A stretch of DNA of 64,000 nt. Origin: Rhodococcoides corynebacterioides NBRC 14404 (GTDB lineage Bacteria > Actinomycetota > Actinomycetes > Mycobacteriales > Mycobacteriaceae). Both the position numbers and the translations under genes were made by a program. The stretch spans positions 1 through 64,000 of the forward strand of contig NZ_BCWV01000008.1 of the NCBI RefSeq assembly GCF_001894765.1, written 5' to 3'. This document shows, one piece after another, positions 11,673-21,173 of this stretch; positions within the stretch are counted from its first letter, which is position 1; each line of letters begins with the position of its first letter. Under the pieces are notes generated by a model. It made no database searches. It saw only the letters and a list, made by a program, of their open reading frames with translations, and was not told where the DNA came from.

Positions 11673-12464
11673 TCAGTGCGAGTCGGCGTGCAACGCGAGG
11701 TCGATGTAGACCGCGGTGAGCAGGGCGAACACGTAGGCCTGCAGGAAGATGACCAGCATCTCGAACAGGGTGAAGCCGAAGCCGGCGACCAGGGAGAAGA
11801 TGCCGAACACCTTCATCCCGGCTGCGGCCTCGAAGAAGAAGAACTGCGTGGCGCTGAAGAACAGCACCAGCATGATGTGACCGGCCAGCATGTTGGCCAT
11901 GAGACGCACGGTCAGCGTGAACGGGCGCAGGATGAACGTCGAGACGAACTCGATCGGGATCAGCAGGAAGTGCAGCGGCAGCGGCACACCCGGCACCACG
12001 ATGCTGCTCTTCACGTACTTGAAGAAGCCGTACTTCTTGATGCCCACGTAGTTGAAGACGATGTAGGCGATGGCCGCCAGCACGATCGGCATACCGATTC
12101 GCGCATTCGACGAGATGTTGATGAACGGGATGATGCCCGAGAAGTTCAGGAACAGGACCGCGAAGAAGATGGTCGCGAGCACCGGGAGGAACCGGCGTCC
12201 CTGCTCCTTGCCCAGGACCTCGTCCGCGATCTGATCCTTCACGAAGCCCAGTGCCATCTCGCCGACGTTCTGGATGCCGCGCGGCACGATCTTGGGGCTG
12301 CGCATGGCGAGGAAGAAGAAGGCGAGCAGGACGACCGTCATGACGATGCGCACGAGCATCAAGCGGTCGAGCTCGAACGGAGTGCCCTCGAACAGGATGG
12401 CCGGTGGGAAAAAGTCGGACAGTGACGGCGGATGGAACTCCGCGGCCAAGTTGGTGACGCTCAG
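11673..12464 (-). CDS. atpB: ATP synthase F0 a subunit (probable CTG start)
   Basis: About 263 residues with five or six membrane helices. The key segment TLTVRLMANMLAGHIML holds the arginine that works against Glu67 of the c ring. The frame stays open well upstream to 12704, but that part is Arg-rich and unlike protein. The best N-terminus is (M)SVTNLAAEFHPPSLSDFFPP, starting at CTG 12464, with GGGAGAG (12475-12469) four bases upstream. The next candidate, TTG 12449, lies about 20 bases from that site. No ATG or GTG fits, so a rare CTG start is inferred. The subunit itself is certain. Confidence 0.93.
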   Translation of the reverse strand: MSVTNLAAEFHPPSLSDFFPPAILFEGTPFELDRLMLVRIVMTVVLLAFFFLAMRSPKIVPRGIQNVGEMALGFVKDQIADEVLGKEQGRRFLPVLATIFFAVLFLNFSGIIPFINISSNARIGMPIVLAAIAYIVFNYVGIKKYGFFKYVKSSIVVPGVPLPLHFLLIPIEFVSTFILRPFTLTVRLMANMLAGHIMLVLFFSATQFFFFEAAAGMKVFGIFSLVAGFGFTLFEMLVIFLQAYVFALLTAVYIDLALHADSH

Positions 12465-12755
12465 CGGTCTCTCCCGTGGTCGGCCGCGTGCGTGGTACCC
12501 ACGCGGTTCGATCGGACAAAGGGGCGGTCGGGCGGTTCGGTCGAGCGATCCTGCGGCGTGCCGGTCCACATTCTCACATGAGCTGTGGGCCTCGACACGT
12601 CGGCAGTGATGTCGATCACCGCGGAGGCGATCCCGCCGCGACGATTGTCCGTTACGCCGGGTAAGCCCACGCTTGCCGGGAACTTTATCAACACAACCGA
12701 CCACGCCGCGCCGGGGGTTCGTCCCCGCACCCGGACACTACTACAGAAAGTCGTA
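12465..12755 (-). promoter_or_regulatory. Spacer between atpI and atpB; possible atp operon promoter
   Basis: 291 bp without a credible gene. A GAGAAT hexamer on the minus strand (12570-12575) is the best -10-like element, about 100 bases before atpB, but no convincing -35 accompanies it. A ribosome-binding site for atpB lies at 12469-12475. The gap is the largest within the wecA-atp block and is the natural place for a promoter of the main ATP synthase genes. Confidence 0.3.
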
Positions 12756-13196
12756 CTACTTCTCGTCCGAGGGCGGGGTATCGACGTACGGCGCGCGCTG
12801 GCGCAGGACCCCGACGGTCTCCGCGCCGAGCACGATCAGCAGCGACGCCAGCAACACCAGGCCCAGCGCCGGACGCGAGTAGAAGTCCATCCCGCGCAGA
12901 ATCCCGAGCACGACGATCGCCACCAGCATCTTCGCGAGCCACCCGCCGAGCAGCACGGCCCCGACCGTCGTCGGCGGAAGATTCGCCGACCACAGTACGG
13001 ATGCGGCCGTCGCCAGGATGAACACGCCGCCGACGGCCGATCCGATCAGCGCGCCCCACAACCCCGGCGTCCCGGCGACCAGGTAGGCGACCACGGCCGA
13101 CACCACCGCGAGCACGGCCAGCGCGATCACCCCGTAGCGGACGGCGGAGCGCAGCGGCGCGGTCGAGGAGGGCACGGGCGGGGGCGTGAACGTCAC
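12756..13196 (-). CDS. AtpI-like membrane protein preceding the ATP synthase genes
   Basis: 146 residues with four predicted membrane segments (about 18-42, 48-70, 78-100, 108-130), as expected for the small F0F1 accessory protein I. In other bacteria AtpI assists c-ring assembly or magnesium uptake. The sequence is weakly conserved, so the call rests on size, topology and position: it lies between wecA and atpB, where Rv1303 is in M. tuberculosis. GTG start at 13196, ten bases after the wecA stop. Confidence 0.75.
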   Translation of the reverse strand: MTFTPPPVPSSTAPLRSAVRYGVIALAVLAVVSAVVAYLVAGTPGLWGALIGSAVGGVFILATAASVLWSANLPPTTVGAVLLGGWLAKMLVAIVVLGILRGMDFYSRPALGLVLLASLLIVLGAETVGVLRQRAPYVDTPPSDEK

Positions 13197-13206
13197 GCCT
13201 GGCAGG

Positions 13207-14445
13207 TTACCGGCCGCGCGCGCCGCGACCCGACCGTCGTCGACGGGCCCGGCCGGCCGGTCGGCGCGGGTCGCGCACGGACGGCACCGCGGTGACCACG
13301 AGGGCGAAGACGAGCCCGCCGGCGAACAGCAGGATCACGATCCGCCGGTCCACCAGGGCGGCACCGACCGCCCCGAAGGCGAGGACGCCGACCCACAGGT
13401 AGATCAGCAGAACGACGCGGCGATGCGAGTGACCGATCTGGAGCAAGCGGTGGTGCAGATGCATCTTGTCGGGGCTGAACGGGCTGCGTCCGGCTCGGGT
13501 GCGGCGCACGATCGCGAGCAGGAGGTCGAGGATCGGAATGAACATCACGGCGCCGACCAGCAGCAGGGGCGAGAGCAGACCGAGCAGGTCGCGCGTGCCG
13601 TACAGGCTGGGGCTGATGCGACCGGAGGCGCTGGTCGCCACCGCGGCGAGCATGAGGCCGATGACCATGGACCCGGAATCGCCCATGAAGATGCGGGCGG
13701 GCTGGAAGTTGTGCGGCAGGAACCCGAGGCACGCGCCGGCGAGGGCGGCCGCGATCATCGCCGGCGGGTAGGCACTGACATCGCCGCCCTGTTCGTGCAG
13801 CAGGCCCACCGAGAAGAGACAGATGGCCACTGCCGCGATGGCCCCGACACCGGCGGCCAGCCCGTCGAGCCCGTCGACGAAGTTCAAAGCGTTGATCATC
13901 ACGACCGCGATGAGCACCGTCACCAGACCGGCCTGCAGCTGGTCCAGCACCAGGGTGGACCCCTCGCCCCACGGCAGGTAGACGACGTACCAACTGACGC
14001 CCATCAGGACCAGCACGCCCGCGGCGGTCACCTGGCCGGCGAACTTGGTCAGCGCGTCGAGACCCCACCGGTCGTCGACCATGCCGACGACCATGAGGAT
14101 GAACCCGGAGACCAGCGCGGCCTGCACGTCGGTGGTGAACTCGAAACCGCGGGTCAACGCGGGGAGGGTCTGCGCGAAGGACAGGGCGACCAGCAGTCCC
14201 AGGTAGATCCCGATCCCGCCCCACCGCGGAGTGGGCCGAACGTGGACGTCCCGCTCACGCGGAATCGCGACCGCCCCGACGCGCAACGCGATCAGCCGGA
14301 CCGCCCCGGTGACGAGGAACGTCACGACGGCGGCGGTCAGCAGGACGAGGAGAAGCTCGCGAATCGGGACCCCGGCTCCCCCACCGCCGCTCTGCGCGAG
14401 AACCCTCACGGTTCCCGGCAGGGCCGCGTGATCGAGAGCGGTCAC
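13207..14445 (-). CDS. wecA: Decaprenyl-phosphate N-acetylglucosaminephosphotransferase (WecA family)
   Basis: 412 residues with about eleven membrane segments. Polyprenyl-phosphate sugar-1-phosphate transferase motifs are present: NALNFVDGLDGLAAG with the catalytic Asp pair, FMGDSGSMVIG, and the HLHHRLL histidine loop with KM just before it. In mycobacteria the enzyme makes decaprenyl-diphospho-GlcNAc, the first step of the arabinogalactan linker to peptidoglycan. The start is GTG 14445, three bases from the sua5 stop. A short low-complexity N-terminus with SGGGGAG precedes the first helix; the tail is Arg-rich. Confidence 0.92.
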   Translation of the reverse strand: MTALDHAALPGTVRVLAQSGGGGAGVPIRELLLVLLTAAVVTFLVTGAVRLIALRVGAVAIPRERDVHVRPTPRWGGIGIYLGLLVALSFAQTLPALTRGFEFTTDVQAALVSGFILMVVGMVDDRWGLDALTKFAGQVTAAGVLVLMGVSWYVVYLPWGEGSTLVLDQLQAGLVTVLIAVVMINALNFVDGLDGLAAGVGAIAAVAICLFSVGLLHEQGGDVSAYPPAMIAAALAGACLGFLPHNFQPARIFMGDSGSMVIGLMLAAVATSASGRISPSLYGTRDLLGLLSPLLLVGAVMFIPILDLLLAIVRRTRAGRSPFSPDKMHLHHRLLQIGHSHRRVVLLIYLWVGVLAFGAVGAALVDRRIVILLFAGGLVFALVVTAVPSVRDPRRPAGRARRRRSGRGARGR

Positions 14446-14448
14446 CGG

Positions 14449-15111
14449 TCAGGCGCTTCCGGCGACCAGCGACTCCGGAGCGACGCCGAGCACCTCGGCG
14501 ATGTCGGAGGTGGCCACCGCCCCGACGCGCAGGATGCGCGGGGTGTCCCCGGTCAGGTCGACGATGGTGGACGCCAGGGCATGCTCGGCCGGCCCACCGT
14601 CGAGGTAGACCGCGGCGGAGTCGCCGAGCTGCAGCTGCGCGTCGGCGGCCGTGACCGCCGGCGGCCGCCCGGAGACGTTCGCGCTGGACACCGCGAGCGG
14701 GCCGACTTCTCGCAGGAGTTCGATGGCCACCGGATGGAGCGGCATCCGGAGCATGACCGTGCCTCGTGCGTCGCCGAGATCCCACGCCAGCGACGGCGCC
14801 TGGTGGACGACGAGGCTGAGCGCGCCCGGCCAGAACGCACGGATGAGGTCCCGAGCGGCCTGCGGGACGCCGAGCACCAGCCCGTCGATCGTGTGCCAGG
14901 ACCCGACCAGCACGGGAACGGGCATGTCTCGGCCACGCCCCTTGGCGCGCAGCAGTTCCGCGACCGCGGAGCTGTCGAACGCGTCGGCGGCGATGCCGTA
15001 GACCGTGTCGGTGGGCATCACGACCAGGCGACCGGAGGACAGGGCGCGCCGTGCGGCGTCGAGTCCGGCCGCGCGAGACGCGGTGTCGGAGCAGTCGTAG
15101 ACGGTGGGCAC
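14449..15111 (-). CDS. L-threonylcarbamoyladenylate synthase (Sua5/YrdC/YwlC)
   Basis: About 220 residues. It makes threonylcarbamoyl-AMP from threonine, bicarbonate and ATP for the t6A modification of ANN-decoding tRNAs. YrdC signatures: MPTDTVYGIAADAF, LLRAKGRGRDMPVPVL (the KxR motif appears as KGRGRDMP), and SSANVSGRPP. The frame stays open to 15189, overlapping prmC, but the protein should begin VPTVYDCSD at GTG 15111; the upstream codons fall in short repeats. Rv1301 is in the same position in M. tuberculosis. Confidence 0.9.
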   Translation of the reverse strand: MPTVYDCSDTASRAAGLDAARRALSSGRLVVMPTDTVYGIAADAFDSSAVAELLRAKGRGRDMPVPVLVGSWHTIDGLVLGVPQAARDLIRAFWPGALSLVVHQAPSLAWDLGDARGTVMLRMPLHPVAIELLREVGPLAVSSANVSGRPPAVTAADAQLQLGDSAAVYLDGGPAEHALASTIVDLTGDTPRILRVGAVATSDIAEVLGVAPESLVAGSA

Positions 15112-15133
15112 TCGGCCATCTTGCCACTCGCGG

Positions 15134-15180
15134 GTCACCGTGCCGCAGGGGTCACCGCGCCGCAGGGGTCGCCGCGGGGC
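15134..15180. repeat. Short 17-bp tandem repeat before sua5
   Basis: Two near-identical 17-bp units (15134-15150 and 15151-15167; one mismatch) are followed by decayed copies up to the prmC stop. The core GGGTCACC recurs in the repeat at 62595. It occupies the 74-bp gap between prmC and sua5. Confidence 0.6.
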
Positions 15181-15185
15181 GCGCA

Positions 15186-16064
15186 TCACCGGGCCGCGCG
15201 GGTCACCCGGGTCGCGGAGACGTAGCGCGGCCGACCGGCGAGGTCGCGATGCGCGACGACGTCACCGAACACCGACCGACGACGGACGAGCGCCACGACG
15301 CCGTCGGCGTGCGAGTCGTCGTGCTCGATCGCGAGGTGCCCGCCGACGCGCACCCACCGTGCGATCGACCCGAGCATCGGCTCGATGACGGCCAGACCGT
15401 CGGGACCCCCGAACAGCGCTGCGTGCGGATCGTGCTCGCGCACTTCGGGTTCGAGCTCGGCGTCGTCCGGGACGTACGGCGGGTTGGCGAGGACGAGGTC
15501 GACGGCACCGTCGAGGCTCGGGAGCAGCGCACGATCGGTGACGTCGCCGTGGTGCAGTCGCACCGGGGTGTCCCCCAGGTCCGCGCGCCGGTCGACGTTG
15601 CGACGCGCCCAGGCGAGCGCCGCCGGGTCCCGCTCGACGGCGTGGACCACCGCGTCGGGTCGCTCGGCGGCGACGGCGAGGGCGAGAGCACCGCTGCCGG
15701 TGCACAGATCCAGCACGACCGGGCGCGGGCGCGAATCCAGCACGCGGAGGGCGTACTCGAGCAGATGTTCCGTCTCGGGCCGCGGAGTGAACACCCCGGG
15801 TCCGACCAGCACCTCGATCGGACCGAACGCCGCACTGCCGACGATGTGCTGCAACGGAATTCGGTCCGCACGGCGGGCCACCAGAGCACGGAACCGATCG
15901 GCCGTCGCGGGGTCGACCAACGGGGTCAGCCCCAGGCGTCCGCGCGGGGTGTCGAGCACGTGGGCAGCGAGAAGCTCGGCGTCGACCCCGGGGCTCGCCA
16001 CGCCGGCCTCGGCGAGAACGCGGGTCGCCTCGACGATCGCGAGGCGCAGGGGTACGCGCTCCAC
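15186..16064 (-). CDS. prmC: Peptide chain release factor N5-glutamine methyltransferase
   Basis: About 292 residues. It methylates the Gln of the GGQ motif in release factors; the substrate, RF1, is encoded immediately upstream. SAM-binding motif VLDLCTGSGALALAVA and the catalytic NPPY (LVLANPPYVPD) are present. The start is best placed at GTG 16064, one base after the prfA stop, with GGCGGAG four bases before it; an upstream start at 16091 would overlap prfA by 26 bases with no gain in conservation. Confidence 0.93.
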   Translation of the reverse strand: MERVPLRLAIVEATRVLAEAGVASPGVDAELLAAHVLDTPRGRLGLTPLVDPATADRFRALVARRADRIPLQHIVGSAAFGPIEVLVGPGVFTPRPETEHLLEYALRVLDSRPRPVVLDLCTGSGALALAVAAERPDAVVHAVERDPAALAWARRNVDRRADLGDTPVRLHHGDVTDRALLPSLDGAVDLVLANPPYVPDDAELEPEVREHDPHAALFGGPDGLAVIEPMLGSIARWVRVGGHLAIEHDDSHADGVVALVRRRSVFGDVVAHRDLAGRPRYVSATRVTRAAR

Positions 16065-16065
16065 G

Positions 16066-17154
<1,089 letters not shown>

Positions 17155-17226
17155 GTCGATGGCCCCTTCCGGGAGACACACGGTCTGACTGGGACACAGG
17201 GTGGTGCAGTCGAGCTGCGGAAACGA

Positions 17227-17266
17227 CCGACGCCCGTCCCGAGACGATTCTCGGAACGGGCGTCGG
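17227..17266. terminator. Strong hairpin between rpmE and prfA
   Basis: An 18-bp stem (17227-17244 with 17249-17266, one C-A mismatch) closes a four-base loop, CGAT. It starts 8 bases beyond the rpmE stop. There is no U-tract on the minus strand, so it may be a partial terminator, an RNA-processing site or a stability element that lowers prfA relative to rpmE. Confidence 0.75.
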
Positions 17267-17274
17267 TGGACGAG

Positions 17275-17508
17275 CTAGCTGTCGGCGTCGGCCTTCTTGC
17301 CGGCGCGCTTGCCGTAGCGAGCCTCGAAGCGGGCGACGCGGCCGCCGGTGTCGAGGATCTTCTGCTTGCCCGTGTAGAACGGGTGGCACTGCGAGCAGAC
17401 CTCGACGTTGATGCGCTCGGCACTGTTGGTGCTCCGCGTCTCGAACGTGTGGCCGCAACCGCACACGACGGTGGTCGCCGTGTAGTCGGGGTGGATTCCT
17501 GCCTTCAT
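17275..17508 (-). CDS. rpmE: 50S ribosomal protein L31 (zinc-binding form)
   Basis: 77 residues. Cys16, Cys18, Cys38 and Cys41 (CGC and CSQC) form the zinc ribbon, so this is the C+ form used when zinc is plentiful. The body [20 protein letters not shown] and [17 protein letters not shown] are typical; the C-terminus has a Lys-rich actinobacterial extension. Start ATG 17508 with AAAGGG upstream. It lies between rho and prfA as in mycobacteria. Confidence 0.97.
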   Translation of the reverse strand: MKAGIHPDYTATTVVCGCGHTFETRSTNSAERINVEVCSQCHPFYTGKQKILDTGGRVARFEARYGKRAGKKADADS

Positions 17509-17580
17509 GGTGTCCCTTTCGTGGTCGCCGGGTCGCCCTCGACTGTCGTGGGCGTGAACCGGAACCGGACTCGGCCGATC

Positions 17581-17611
17581 AGTATGCCAGAGCAGCTGTC
17601 CGCGCTGGTAA
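17581..17611 (-). promoter_or_regulatory. Possible rpmE promoter
   Basis: A CATACT -10 (17581-17586, minus) with a TTACCA -35 at 17606-17611, 19 bp away, about 70 bases before rpmE. A small hairpin (CCGGTC / GACCGG, 17644-17660) just after the rho stop may end the rho transcript, which would make a separate rpmE promoter reasonable. Confidence 0.35.
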
Positions 17612-17680
17612 TCGTCTCAACCCGGCCGGCGGCCGAGTTGTTCCCGGTCCGAACGACCGGATGATTCTCGAGGTGCGACG

Positions 17681-19873
17681 TCAGTCGTCCATGCCGCCCG
17701 GTGCCGTCTTCGACACCGACATCAGGAACTCGATGTTGTTCTTGCTCTTCTTGAGACGGTCGATGAGCAGATCGATGGCCTGGTGCGAATCCAGACCCGA
17801 CAGCACGCGACGGAGCTTGTGCAGCACCGCGGCCTCGTCCGGGCTCATGAGCAACTCGTCCTTGCGGGTACCGGACGGGTTGACGTCCACCGCCGGGAAC
17901 ACGCGACGCTCCGCGATCTTGCGATCGAGCTTGAGCTCGGCGTTGCCCGTGCCCTTGAACTCCTCGAAGATGACCGTGTCGCCGGTCGACCCGGTCTCGA
18001 CCATCGCCGTGGCGATGATGGTCAGGGAGCCGCCGTTCTCGATGTTGCGGGCCGCACCGAGGAAACGCTTCGGCGGGTAGAGGGCCGTGGAGTCCACACC
18101 ACCGGAGAGGATGCGGCCGGACGCGGGCGAGCTGTTGTTGTACGCCCGGCCCAGTCGGGTGATCGAGTCGAGCAGCACGACGACGTCGCGGCCGTCCTCG
18201 ACCAGTCGCTTGGCGCGTTCGATGGCGAGCTCGGCGACCGAGGTGTGATCGCTCGGCGGGCGGTCGAACGTCGAGGCGATGACCTCACCCTTGACCGACC
18301 GCTGCATGTCCGTGACTTCCTCGGGGCGCTCGTCCACCAGGACGACCATGAGGTAGCACTCGGGGTTGTTGGTGGCGATCGCGTTCGCGATCGCCTGCAG
18401 CACCGAGGTCTTACCGGCCTTCGGCGGGCTCACGATCAAGGCGCGTTGGCCCTTGCCGATCGGCATCACCAGATCGATCACACGAGTGGTGAGGATGTTC
18501 TGCGTGGTCTCGAGACGCAGACGCTGATTCGGGTAGAGCGGAGTGAGCTTGTTGAACTCCGGCCGCTTGCGATTGCCGTCCGGCGGCGCACCGTTGACGG
18601 TGTCCAGGCGAACCAGCGGGTTGAACTTCTGCCGCGAGTTGTTCTGTTCGCCCTCGCGCGCCACCCGGACGGCGCCGGTGAGCGCGTCACCACGACGCAG
18701 ACCGTTGCGGCGCACCATGTTCATCGACACGTAGACGTCGTTGTGCCCGGCCAGGTAACCCGAGGTTCGCACGAAGGCGTAGTTGTCGAGCACGTCGAGA
18801 ATGCCCGCGACCGGCTGCAGGACGTCGTCGTCGCGCAGTTCGGGTTCGCGCTGATCGTTCGACGAACCGTCCCGGTCGCGACCCCGGCGGCGCTCCCGGA
18901 ACCGGCGCCCGCGCCGTCCCCGTCCGTCGGTGTCGTCGTCCCCGGAGTCGTCGCGGGGGCCGTTGTTCCGGTTGTCGTTGCGGTTGCCGCCGTCGTTGCG
19001 GTTGCCGCCGTCGTTGCGGTTCCCGCCCTCGTTGCGGTTGGCACCGTCGTTGCGGTTGCCACCGTCGTTGCGGTTCCCGCCCTCGTTGCGGTTGCCACCG
19101 TCGTTGCGGTTGCCGCCGTCGTTGCGGTTCCCGCCCTCGTTGCGGTTGCCACCGTCGTTGCGGTTGCCGCCGTCGTTGCGGTTCCCGCCGTCGTTGCGGT
19201 TCCCGCCGTCGTTGCGGTTCTGGCGGTCCCGACGTGACCGGTCACCGCGGGTGCGCGGGGCACGACCCTCGTCGGTGGCGTCGCCGTCGGCGGCGTCCGT
19301 CCGTTCGCTTCGGTTCGCGTCGGTCTGCGACGCCCCTGCGGAGGCAGTCGCGCCGTCCTGGCCGGCCCCGGCGGACGCGGCGTCGGCCGACGGCGTGGCG
19401 TCGCTGGCGTCACCGTCGGTGACGGAGTCCGCCGCACCGGCGCGGCGGGAGGCACCACGCCGATTGCGGGTCCGGCGCGGGCCGCCGTCCCCGGCGGTCT
19501 CGTCGGACGCCGACTCGTCGGACGTGCGCGACGCCGGCTCGACAGACGTACGCGACGCCGGCTCGGCGGCGGAATCTCCGGAGGTCACTGCGGGAGCGGC
19601 GGGTTCGGTGGCGGGGCGCTCGGCGCGGGCGGATCCGCCGGCCGGCGCGGGAACGCGCTTAGACTCGATGGCTGCGACCAGGTCGCCCTTGCGCATCCCG
19701 GACACCCCCTTGATGCCCAGCTCGGCGGCCAGGCCGCGCAGTTCGGTGAGCACCATCCCGGAGAGGCCGTCACCGCGACGCGCCGCGCGGGCGCGAGCGG
19801 GGCGCTCCGGGGCGCCGGTGGCGACGTCGTCGGCGATGGCGACCGGAGCAGCGGTCATGTCCGTATCGGTCAC
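17681..19873 (-). CDS. rho: Transcription termination factor Rho with expanded N-terminal insert
   Basis: 730 residues against about 420 in E. coli. Order: Rho N-terminal domain (about 36-75, [28 protein letters not shown]); a long disordered Ala/Ser/Asp/Arg insert (75-345) containing 13 hexapeptide repeats NRN(D/E)GG at 219-296; RNA-binding cold-shock-like domain (about 352-430, [18 protein letters not shown]); and the RecA-like motor with Walker A SPPKAGKT at 482-489 and the ERPEEVTDM and RLGRAYNN loops. Large inserts are known in actinobacterial Rho and add RNA affinity. The start GTG 19873 has AAAGGA upstream. Confidence 0.97.
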   Translation of the reverse strand: MTDTDMTAAPVAIADDVATGAPERPARARAARRGDGLSGMVLTELRGLAAELGIKGVSGMRKGDLVAAIESKRVPAPAGGSARAERPATEPAAPAVTSGDSAAEPASRTSVEPASRTSDESASDETAGDGGPRRTRNRRGASRRAGAADSVTDGDASDATPSADAASAGAGQDGATASAGASQTDANRSERTDAADGDATDEGRAPRTRGDRSRRDRQNRNDGGNRNDGGNRNDGGNRNDGGNRNEGGNRNDGGNRNDGGNRNEGGNRNDGGNRNDGANRNEGGNRNDGGNRNDGGNRNDNRNNGPRDDSGDDDTDGRGRRGRRFRERRRGRDRDGSSNDQREPELRDDDVLQPVAGILDVLDNYAFVRTSGYLAGHNDVYVSMNMVRRNGLRRGDALTGAVRVAREGEQNNSRQKFNPLVRLDTVNGAPPDGNRKRPEFNKLTPLYPNQRLRLETTQNILTTRVIDLVMPIGKGQRALIVSPPKAGKTSVLQAIANAIATNNPECYLMVVLVDERPEEVTDMQRSVKGEVIASTFDRPPSDHTSVAELAIERAKRLVEDGRDVVVLLDSITRLGRAYNNSSPASGRILSGGVDSTALYPPKRFLGAARNIENGGSLTIIATAMVETGSTGDTVIFEEFKGTGNAELKLDRKIAERRVFPAVDVNPSGTRKDELLMSPDEAAVLHKLRRVLSGLDSHQAIDLLIDRLKKSKNNIEFLMSVSKTAPGGMDD
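18986..19219 (-). repeat. 18-bp tandem repeat inside rho
   Basis: Thirteen in-frame 18-bp units encode NRN followed by Asp or Glu and then Gly-Gly (once Gly-Ala). D and E units alternate in blocks, which suggests that groups of units were duplicated. Such arrays usually vary in copy number between strains. Confidence 0.95.
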
Positions 19874-20156
19874 GGAGGTCCTTTCCTTCCCTCGCGCGCC
19901 TGGTGCGCTGATCGAGGGTTCGTGTCCGACGTTCGGATCTCGTACCGAACGCGGATGCCACGTACGTCGTGTCGAGAAGAGGGCTACCGGACGACATCAC
20001 GTCCGCGGCGGACTCCGGCGGCTCGATCGGGAGTCCGAGGTGACGGACCGAGGGACCGAGGAGCGGGGATGCGACCGTGGAGAGACCAGAAGTCGGCGCG
20101 ACTGCGCACGATGTACGGACGAAGCCCACAATAGCCAACCCGCACGACCCGAGCAA
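19874..20156 (-). promoter_or_regulatory. rho promoter and long untranslated leader
   Basis: On the minus strand, -35 TTGCTC (20151-20156) and -10 TATTGT (20128-20133), 17 bp apart, lie about 255 bases before the rho GTG. The leader between has no conserved reading frame. Long leaders upstream of rho are used for autoregulation by premature termination in other bacteria; that role here is inference. Positions 20157-20221, next to the thrB stop, hold nothing recognisable. Confidence 0.45.
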
Positions 20157-20221
20157 CAACGCCCCGGGCGGCGCGCCGCGCCGTCGTCCGCGACGACGGT
20201 GTCCGCGCCGTCGTCGAGCGC

Positions 20222-21166
20222 TCAGCCGACGACCGGCGAGGACTCCACGGCACCGGCGATGTCCAGTTCGAGCACGGTCATGCCGTCGTCCTCCGCCTGC
20301 GTGCGCAGGTCCGCGGGCAACGACTCCGTTCCCAGAACGAGCACCGTGGGACCGGCACCGGAGACGGTCGCGGCGTGACCGTGATCCCGGAGCGTTCGGA
20401 CCCACCGCGCGGTGGTCGGCAGGGCCTCGGCGCGATAGGGCTGGTGCAGACGGTCTTCGGTGGCGAGCGGCAGCAGATCCGGCCGGGAGGTGAGGGCGAC
20501 CACCGCGAGCGCGGCGCGGCTGGCGGTGAACGCGGCATCGCGGTGGGGCACGAGGTCCGGCAGCAGTCCACGGGTGTGCGCCGTGGACGACGTCTCGCGA
20601 GGGACCAGCACGGTCGCCCCGAGGTCGGGATGCACGTCCAGGCGGACCGCGGCGAAGTGCCGCGGCCCCTCGGGCGGACCGACTTCGCGGCTCCAGGAGA
20701 CGACGGCACCGCCGAGGACACTGGCCGAGGCATTGTCCGGATGGCCTTCGAACTCGGACGCCAACTGGACGAGCGTCTCGGGCGGCAGCGCCAGCGACGG
20801 GTCGACGGCAGTGACGAGGGCATTGGCCGCGGAGAGACCGCCCACGGCCGCGGAAGCCGAGGAGCCGAGTCCGCGCGAGTGCGGAATCCTGTTGTGGCAC
20901 ACCACCTCCAGGCCGTTGGCCCAGACTCCCGCCGCCTCGAGTCCGCGTTCGATAGCGCGGACCACCAGATGCGACGGCCCCCATGGGACCTCGCTCGCAC
21001 CCTCGCCGTCGACCCGCACCGAGAGCCCCGACGCCGCCGCGGTGACCGTGATCTCGTCGTACAGCCCGAGGGCCAGTCCGAGCGTGTCGAACCCCGGTCC
21101 GAGATTGGCGCTCGACGCCGGCACGACCGCGCGTACCGACGTCCCCTCGATCAGCGTGGCGGTCAC
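20222..21166 (-). CDS. thrB: Homoserine kinase
   Basis: 314 residues. It phosphorylates homoserine in the threonine branch. GHMP kinase motifs: [24 protein letters not shown] near the N-terminus, the ATP-binding [18 protein letters not shown], and the C-terminal [15 protein letters not shown] start at 21166, seven bases after the hom stop. In M. tuberculosis thrC lies between hom and thrB; here it is absent. Confidence 0.96.
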   Translation of the reverse strand: MTATLIEGTSVRAVVPASSANLGPGFDTLGLALGLYDEITVTAAASGLSVRVDGEGASEVPWGPSHLVVRAIERGLEAAGVWANGLEVVCHNRIPHSRGLGSSASAAVGGLSAANALVTAVDPSLALPPETLVQLASEFEGHPDNASASVLGGAVVSWSREVGPPEGPRHFAAVRLDVHPDLGATVLVPRETSSTAHTRGLLPDLVPHRDAAFTASRAALAVVALTSRPDLLPLATEDRLHQPYRAEALPTTARWVRTLRDHGHAATVSGAGPTVLVLGTESLPADLRTQAEDDGMTVLELDIAGAVESSPVVG

Positions 21167-21173
21167 GACGCGA

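Noticed and set aside
12465-12704. N-terminal extension of the ATP synthase a subunit
   Set aside because: The open frame is Arg-rich without family similarity and contains no ribosome-binding site; the real start is near 12464.
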